This document shows positions 63,610-64,000 of a stretch of 64,000 nt of DNA, one piece after another (the first letter of the stretch is position 1; every line of letters begins with the position of its first letter). A model generated the notes under the pieces. The model did not search any database, was not told the origin of the DNA, and saw only the letters and a program-made list of their open reading frames with translations. The DNA is from Flavihumibacter fluvii (GTDB lineage Bacteria; Bacteroidota; Bacteroidia; Chitinophagales; Chitinophagaceae), in contig NZ_CP092333.1 of the NCBI RefSeq assembly GCF_018595675.2, forward strand, positions 2,442,001-2,506,000. The letters are read 5' to 3'. The translations under genes were made by a program, and so were the position numbers.

Positions 63610-64000
63610 CTAATCGACCTTGTTGATATTGCCGCTGCCTTTAATGTTTGATTTAATGGATGGATTGCCTTTATAGGTGACATCACCGCTGCCTTTAACG
63701 GACACATCAAGTGTTTTACTGGCATTTACAGAAGCATTTCCACTTCCCTTAATATCTATGGAAGCGTCTTCAGTTTTGAGTTCTTCAGCAGATAGATTGC
63801 CGCTTCCGGCTGATTCCATGGAAACAACGCGGGTTTCGCCAGACAATTCAATATTACCGCTGCCATAACTTTCCGCCTTGATTTCGGGCGCCTGCACCCG
63901 GAGGGTGATATTGCCACTTCCCCTTGTTCCTATAATGAGGGCAGTACTGTCTGAAATAACGGACTCACTGGTAATATTACCCGATCCATTGGACCATACC
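63610..64000 (-). CDS. Head GIN domain protein (DUF2807), N-terminal part beyond the window
   Basis: The frame is open from the stop at 63610 to the right edge (about 129 residues seen). The chain is made of short beta-helix-like repeats with GSGN, GSGD or YGSGNIELSG at regular spacing, the mark of the GIN/DUF2807 family. In Bacteroidota these are usually secreted or lipid-anchored and lie near regulators; the signal region is outside the window. Convergent with the YwqK-like gene, 1 base away. Confidence 0.85.
   Translation of the reverse strand, partial: VWSNGSGNITSESVISDSTALIIGTRGSGNITLRVQAPEIKAESYGSGNIELSGETRVVSMESAGSGNLSAEELKTEDASIDIKGSGNASVNASKTLDVSVKGSGDVTYKGNPSIKSNIKGSGNINKVD

Overview
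The window reads as a chromosomal segment of a member of the phylum Bacteroidota, most likely of the Chitinophagaceae or a close relative (family placement is inference). The signs are a dialkylresorcinol/flexirubin-type pigment locus, a PorU2-like C25 peptidase with a PorV/PorQ-family partner (type IX secretion families), start codons with almost no Shine-Dalgarno sequences, repeated use of the Bacteroidota promoter form TTTG-N19/20-TAnnTTTG shortly upstream of genes, and a strong Shine-Dalgarno sequence on rpsU alone, as known for this phylum. There is no prophage, insertion sequence, CRISPR array or rRNA operon. Most of the content is housekeeping, with one clear specialised-metabolite locus at the left edge.

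Layout. 1-8131: part of a dialkylresorcinol/flexirubin-type locus in two divergent arms: darA, darB, an unknown 137-residue protein, a BtrH-like protein and an ABC exporter leftwards (running off the window), and ACP, ketosynthase and a cysteine-less ketosynthase partner rightwards. 8179-15353: a translation block on the minus strand, in transcription order rpsU, xerC-like recombinase, hpf, tRNA-Thr(UGU), tRNA-Tyr, tRNA-Gly, tRNA-Thr(GGU), tuf, tRNA-Trp, secE, nusG, rplK, rplA, rplJ, rplL. The tRNA-tuf-secE-nusG-rplKAJL order is the classical bacterial one, but rpoB and rpoC do not follow rplL; a two-way terminator and the convergent pigment arm do. 15459-26241: riboflavin synthase, a YfhO-like membrane protein, an HscA-type Hsp70, and the PorU2-like/PorV-like pair. 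26364-33169: tyrS, an exported beta-helix protein paired with a diheme cytochrome c, a Tat-exported PLP enzyme, tRNA-Gln, and small genes of uncertain role. 33175-40437: a seven-gene nucleotide-sugar operon (aminotransferase, Ugd, UDP-glucuronate decarboxylase, a second sugar dehydrogenase, RfbB, RfbC, RfbD), divergent from waaA (Kdo transferase). 41776-50521: unknown coiled protein, thymidine kinase, ccmB-ccmC-ccmD, glutamate dehydrogenase, a solitary HsdR-N protein, AMP nucleosidase, a double-ATPase peptide transporter subunit, queA. 50631-64000: esterase, aspartate kinase, Ldh-family oxidoreductase, ssb, mnmA, a lipoprotein, an RsmB-type RNA methyltransferase, the 2-oxoglutarate dehydrogenase genes odhB and odhA, rpsT, a YwqK/MORN-repeat protein and a GIN-domain (DUF2807) protein cut by the right edge.

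The most interesting points are: a BtrH-like Cys-His-Asp protein that could be the acyltransferase making the flexirubin ester; the separation of rplL from rpoBC; the rpsU Shine-Dalgarno sequence, expected to serve bS21 autoregulation; short arrays of seven-base repeats (AGCAGTR / AATAGTG) that supply stop codons of two genes and part of the odhB linker; a queA leader with three hairpins with similar loops; and a GAAA-capped hairpin that competes with the acceptor stem of tRNA-Thr(GGU). All calls come from reading the sequence; no database search was possible.
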